Both the position numbers and the translations under genes were made by a program. From Hemibagrus wyckioides (Eukaryota; Chordata; Actinopteri; Siluriformes; Bagridae), in assembly GCF_019097595.1 (NCBI RefSeq), contig NC_080727.1, positions 7,255,001 to 7,319,000 of the forward strand: DNA of 64,000 nt, written 5' to 3'. Each line of letters starts with the position of its first letter. Position 1 is the stretch's first letter. Below the pieces are notes generated by a model. It was not told the DNA's origin. It did not search any database and saw nothing but the letters and a program-made list of their open reading frames with translations. Shown piece by piece: positions 59,621 through 64,000 of the stretch.

Positions 59621-60449
59621 ACAAATGCATCGCTGCTTGAAAACTGTGAGTTGAATGTCAGCTGACTAATTTGGCAGAACGATAATTGAGATGAACAGTC
59701 GGATCTAGCACAGTTGGCTTCACTGTTTTACTGTGCTGTACTGTTTAACTGTGCACGCTGAGCTACTGACAAGAATAAGACAACAATATCAAACAAACAA
59801 GCAAAAGATCTAGAAAACTAACTTTTTTTGAGCGTCCGGTTTTTAGATTTCACTCCAGCGAAGCGAGCTTCTCTTTCTTACCTTGACAATAATTATCTCT
59901 GCATTCGGTGCAAGGAGAATTTCTCTAATTATTCCTCTCGTTCTTGATAGCCTTTCACCGTAGCCTAACCACAACAGTTCCAGTCTTTACATACAAGTAG
60001 GCTTGCATAACGTTTGTTAGTTGTTGTATTTTCTTGTACAAGTTTCACTCGTGAGACAAAAAAAAACATCTACTGGCCTTCTCTCAGTTCTCTCTGGGAT
60101 GCTGGATTGTCTAGCATCCTCCTCCAAAACACATCTGTGGGTAGGAAATAAGGTGGAGGAACCCATAAAGGAATAAATCACCGTAATGAATTCAGCTGCA
60201 TGTATGCTTCAGCTGGGGGTCACTGTGGGGTTTTCCAGAAAAATCCTCTGTTATTCTCTTACTCAAATAAACAAGTCCATGTGTACAAAGCCACCACTGA
60301 GAGCCCCAATTATCAAGTAAGTTTGACGTATCATAGAATTCAAGGCTTTCAGAGGAAAATCTGTTTTCTTGTGACAACAATTTATTTCCTGAGAATCATT
60401 ATTAACTAGGGTACTGGGCTACGCTAATTAATTAATTATTTTTATTAGG

Positions 60450-60930
60450 AAATTATTAGGAACACCTGCACATCTATGCGCTTATCCAATCAGCCAATCA
60501 CGTGGAAGCAACAGCTACAGGTCAAGAACTTCAGTTAACGTTCACATCAGTCATCAGAATGGGGAAACGTGTGATCTCTGTGACTTGGTGGCATGGTCGT
60601 AGGTGCCAGATTTGTGTTTTGTTTTGTTTTTAGAAATTGATGATCTCCTGGGAAGTTCACCCACAATTAGAGTTTCAAAGAATGGTGCCTGTAACACCTT
60701 GTTGATGAGAGAGATAAGAGGAGACTGAGCAGACTTGACAAGAAGGATACAGTAACTCAAATAATCACTCTTTACAACCATGGTAAGCAGAAAAGCATCC
60801 CAGAACATTCAAAACATCTAGCCTTGAGGTGGATGGTCTTCAAAAGCAAGAAACCACATTAGGTTCTGCTGCTAGTCAAGAACAAGGATTTGAGGGTATG
60901 ATGGGCACAGGGTCATCAAAATCTGGTCTC
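60450..60930 (+). mobile_element. Tc1-like fossil, plus orientation
   Basis: AGGAACACCTGCACATCTATG, CCAATCAGCCAATCACGTGG, CATCAGAATGGGGAAACGTG, GGTCGTAGGTGCCAG, TGTTGATGAGAGAG, AATCACTCTTTACAACC and AAAGCATCCCAGAAC follow the same transposase subfamily as 5980. Decayed by stops and indels. Confidence 0.75.
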
Positions 60931-61239
60931 CAGTCTTTAACTTTCTGGGTTTTTGTTCTTTTTGTTTTCTTGTATATAAGATACAGATCTTTGGTCACAC
61001 AATCTGTTTTAAGCAGTATTTGTATTGATGAAATAAAGTTATTTTTTGATAGCATACTTTCATATCAGAGTGTCTGTATTTCCTGATAATGCACTGTCTG
61101 TGTTGGATTATTGGTAAAATCATCTCATTTTGACTTTGATTGCATTTGTGTGCATTGACTTTGTTTTAGGTTACATAACTTGATAAATGCTATAGCTTAT
61201 TCCAGACTGTTGCCTTTTTTTTTTTGACAATATCATATA

Positions 61240-61450
61240 AACCAAACATTATAACACCACTGACAGGTGAAGTGAATAACACTGAACTGTAAACAAAATA
61301 GAAAGGTGTCAGAACACACAGTAAATCATAGGTTGCTGCGTACAGGGCTGTGTAGCGACAGACTGGTCAGATTCCCCATTCTGACCCATGTCCACCACTG
61401 AAAGCACCTACAGTGGGCACATGAGCATCAGAACTAAACCATGGCGTAAT
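61240..61450 (+). mobile_element. Tc1-like fossil fragment, MGKRKD subfamily
   Basis: ACATTATAACACCACTGACAGG and TGAAGTGAATAACACTGA form the 5' end. GGTGTCAGAACACACAGTAAATC, GGGCTGTGTAGCGACAGAC, CTGACCCATGTCCACCAC and GGGCACATGAGCATCAGAAC come from further into the gene, so the middle is deleted. Confidence 0.65.
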
Positions 61451-61659
61451 TGGCATTCATGAGGAGGATAATTTAACACTTTGGCATTCATGAGGAGGAT
61501 AATTTAACACTTACACTTACAAAAATCACAAAAACAAACTTGTGTATAAAGTTACACATCTCACATCTTAGATGTCCACCCACAATTCAACTCTATCTTA
61601 TCATACAACAGCTACCAAGCAGGGAAGGTGAAGCCTAACACATGCATCCTCTCAGATAA

Positions 61660-62160
61660 ATGAAGCCAAACAATTGCATCTTTGGAAGCTGCTGTTCAGG
61701 CTGTGATGCTTCCCGTCAGGATGCTCTCAGTGATGCAGGTGTAAAAGGTCCCTGGAGGGCAGTTATAGTCTCTTAATCATCTAAGATGGTAAAGATCCAG
61801 ACAGGTCTGTCACCAGGGTGTTTATGCGACAAGACCATGGCAGTGATGTGAACACCCAGGAACCTAAAACTGTCCACTCTCTTCACCGGGATGTCATTGA
61901 TATTAAGCAGCTGGTCTCAACTCCTTTGTCTTGCTGACTTTCAGGAGGAGGTTGTTCTCCTGGCTTTTTCTGCTCCAGGTAGGCCTTCTCATCATTGTAA
62001 GAGATCAGTGAGTACAGCATGGGGCTCAAGACACAACCTTGGGGGATTCCAGTGCTGAGGGTGAGGAAGAATGAGATATGTCTGCCCTCTCATACTGCCT
62101 GGGGTCTGTCTGTCAGGAATAACCTTTGGTCAACCACCCAACAATAGTGTTATACAGTAC
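61660..62160 (-). pseudogene. LINE reverse transcriptase fossil, catalytic box deleted
   Basis: On the minus strand QGCVLSPMLYSL (about 62037-62002), the conserved RT block before the active site, is followed after a jump by NDEKAYLEQ, ENNLLLKVSKTKEL (in another frame), RVDSFRFLGVHIT and FYTCITESILTGSIT. This order is that of a fish L2/Rex-like LINE. The stretch that should hold the YADD active site is missing, and frames shift between blocks. Confidence 0.8.
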
Positions 62161-62389
62161 ACAATAACAAGAGCAACTGTGTCAAACTTTCATTTCTAAA
62201 CATTTGTAAAGCTTACATACTTATTATGCAAAGGTTTATTCCATTCCACTAATCTGATAGAACAAGCTGTGTTCTAATACAAATCAGTGTGAGCTAGCTA
62301 GCCAGAGTGTGTAGCTTCTTCAGGATCTATTTCTTCTAGTGGAACAAAATTTAAATTAATTTCTTATAAAAGCAATATCACACTTACAA

Positions 62390-62715
62390 TCATACATCCA
62401 TCCATTTTCTATACCCGCTTTATTCAGGTCACAGTGATCTGCTGGAGCCTATCCCAGCACACATTGGTGAAAGGCAGGGGTACACCCTGGACAGGTCACC
62501 AATCCATCACAGGGCCACATAGAGACAGACAACCACACACACAGGAAATTTAGAATTACCAATCGTGTACATGTTTTTGGACTGTGGGAGGAAACCAAAG
62601 TACCCAGAGTAAACCCTCACAGAAAGGCCCCTGCCTGTTCAATCCCAGGATTCGGACTCAGGACCTTCTTGTTGTGAGGCAACAGGGGTAACCACTAAGC
62701 CAATGTGCTGCCCTC
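62390..62715 (-). repeat. Dispersed fish repeat, near full
   Basis: ATACATCCATCCATTTTCTATACCCGC, GTGATCTGCTGGAGCC, ACACCCTGGACAGGTCACC, GTTTTTGGACTGTGGGAGG and CACTAAGCCAATGTGCTGCC are the reverse complement of the copy at 35423-35800. Confidence 0.85.
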
Positions 62716-63520
62716 CAATCATACAGATATACTGAATATCAGCACAGCTGTGAATGGTTATGACGCTAAGCCTGTGGCCTCATGTCTACGTCTGAATTAC
62801 AACGCACTCTTCTCATTCGATATTGCTTAAATAACTGATGATTTGTTTATTATTATCAAACGTTTTGATAATCGTGTATACAATGACACACATTATCGAA
62901 CTATCAATTAACTCAAGCCAAATTCTTAATAACTAATTATTTGTTCATGTGTATTAATAATGTATAATTAATTTATAAGTTCCTGTTTTTTTGTGATAAA
63001 TATGTGCATTTTAAAATGTATTTTCTGTCTATTGAAGGTGCTGAGGCAAGCATATGAAGGAGAAATGTCTCATGTCAGAGAAATCATTTTCAGTATTATT
63101 GCACTTTGTGGGGGAAAATTGGAAATGGGGCATTTTGGCCTGAAATGAAGCTGAACTGAAACCAGTAAAATTTGATGATCGCTGCTTGTGGGGCAGATGA
63201 GTGATTTCAGCTGCTCTCGACCTGGCAGATATTTGGCTCTGTGTGTGTGTGTGTGTGTGTCTTTTTGGCAGTCCTTGATAAAAGCATACCCTTCATAAGT
63301 GCACCCCACTGAGACTGCATGAGGATTATTTTTTTTGAGCAAACTCACGCCCTCTTTGTGAGAAGCAGTATAAGGAGGCAAAGTAAGATTGAAGACAGTC
63401 AGTAGAGTACAATATGTATAGTACAAGAAAGCGATTGTGAACAATACTGCTTTTCTAGAGTCGCTCCGTGTGTATTATGACCATGCTGAGCGTTTGAAGA
63501 CGTGTTCATGTCTCTCTATG

Positions 63521-63523
63521 TGC

Positions 63524-63575
<52 letters not shown>

Positions 63576-63582
63576 GTGAGAG
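63521..63582. repeat. (GT)n(GA)n compound microsatellite
   Basis: GT units run into about fifteen GA units and then GTGA. Confidence 0.95.
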
Positions 63583-63784
63583 GGTGTGAGTAGTCATTAA
63601 CACCTAACGAAATAGTGTAACAAATTCGAACAGAAAATCACACAAGGAAACCCCACCCTTTAAAGTGTTAATTATTACCTAAAGGTTGTCAGGATGTGAG
63701 TCTCCATTTAACAAAAAAAAACAAAAAACTCCTATCTTGGAACATTCCCCTGCTCACTCATGTGGATCTTGATAATAAGCTACT

Positions 63785-63788
63785 CACA

Positions 63789-63826
<38 letters not shown>

Positions 63827-63844
63827 CACACACACACACACACA
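63785..63844. repeat. (CA)n microsatellite
   Basis: CA units with CATA and CATG interruptions. Confidence 0.95.
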
Positions 63845-64000
63845 AAATGTTGCCTGGATGCTGTTATAGATTCATGACTATAGGAAAGGTTTTTGAATTA
63901 GAGACTCAAACTGCTCCAAGCTCCAGCTGAGACCCTTTAGCTGTCTCCAAATATAAACGTGTACAATCAGAATATTTCACAAAAGAATTGTAGGGAAAGA

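Larger units (their letters stand above)
47951..64000. other. upstream flank of ntng2, no gene seen
   Basis: Beyond the CpG island no exon can be supported on either strand. The stretch holds decayed transposons (49.26-49.58, 52.24-54.27, 55.74-56.2, 56.74-57.05, 60.45-62.16 kb), dispersed repeats (57.25, 58.64 and 62.39 kb) and microsatellites. I see nothing identifiable in about 48000-49250, 49600-52230 (apart from CT and GT tracts), 54300-55500, 57570-58630, 59000-59430, 59640-60440 and 62720-63230. Confidence 0.6.

Overview
The window is vertebrate nuclear DNA, almost certainly from a teleost fish. Spliced exons with GT/AG borders, many (CA)n, (GATG)n and (CT)n tracts, and a dense load of typical fish repeats (Tc1-like elements, hAT ends, LINE 3' ends, tRNA-type SINEs) support this. 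The Tc1 load would suit a catfish or other ostariophysan, but the species is not fixed by anything I can see.

Only one protein-coding gene is supported: netrin-G2 (ntng2) on the minus strand. A CpG-rich island at about 46.97-47.94 kb looks like its promoter and non-coding first exon. The first coding exon (signal peptide and start of the laminin N-terminal domain) is 43944-44168. The large laminin-N exon is 15643-16286. The intron between them is 27.7 kb. The EGF-like and GPI-anchor exons are not seen and should lie beyond base 1. The region from 48 kb to 64 kb is upstream flank with no recognisable exon.

The most striking object lies inside the 27.7-kb intron: a 5-bp satellite domain at about 18.16-26.23 kb. 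Its main block (19946-24470) reads as about 905 consecutive pentamers of the AGTAT/AGTGT type and appears never to lose its 5-bp phase. It carries long near-identical higher-order duplications (offsets 650-750 bp). A second block (24541-25818) has a different higher-order unit marked by TAGGG-TACTG. The domain is interrupted by a LINE tail, two hAT right ends, a BED-finger exon fossil and an LTR-like piece.

Other mobile DNA: a nearly intact Tc1 element (9194-10444) with perfect 31-bp inverted repeats and a DD34E transposase broken by one frameshift; a 368-bp deletion derivative of a related element (29190-29557); a 5'-truncated LINE with a perfect 21-bp target duplication (34665-35360); a decayed Ty3/gypsy pol (about 52.8-54.3 kb); a LINE reverse-transcriptase fossil (61.66-62.16 kb); at least a dozen Tc1 fossils; several SINEs; and about ten copies of a dispersed fish repeat that often ends in (GATG)n. 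No tRNA or rRNA genes or CRISPR arrays were found. All calls come from reading the sequence and from family knowledge; no search was run.
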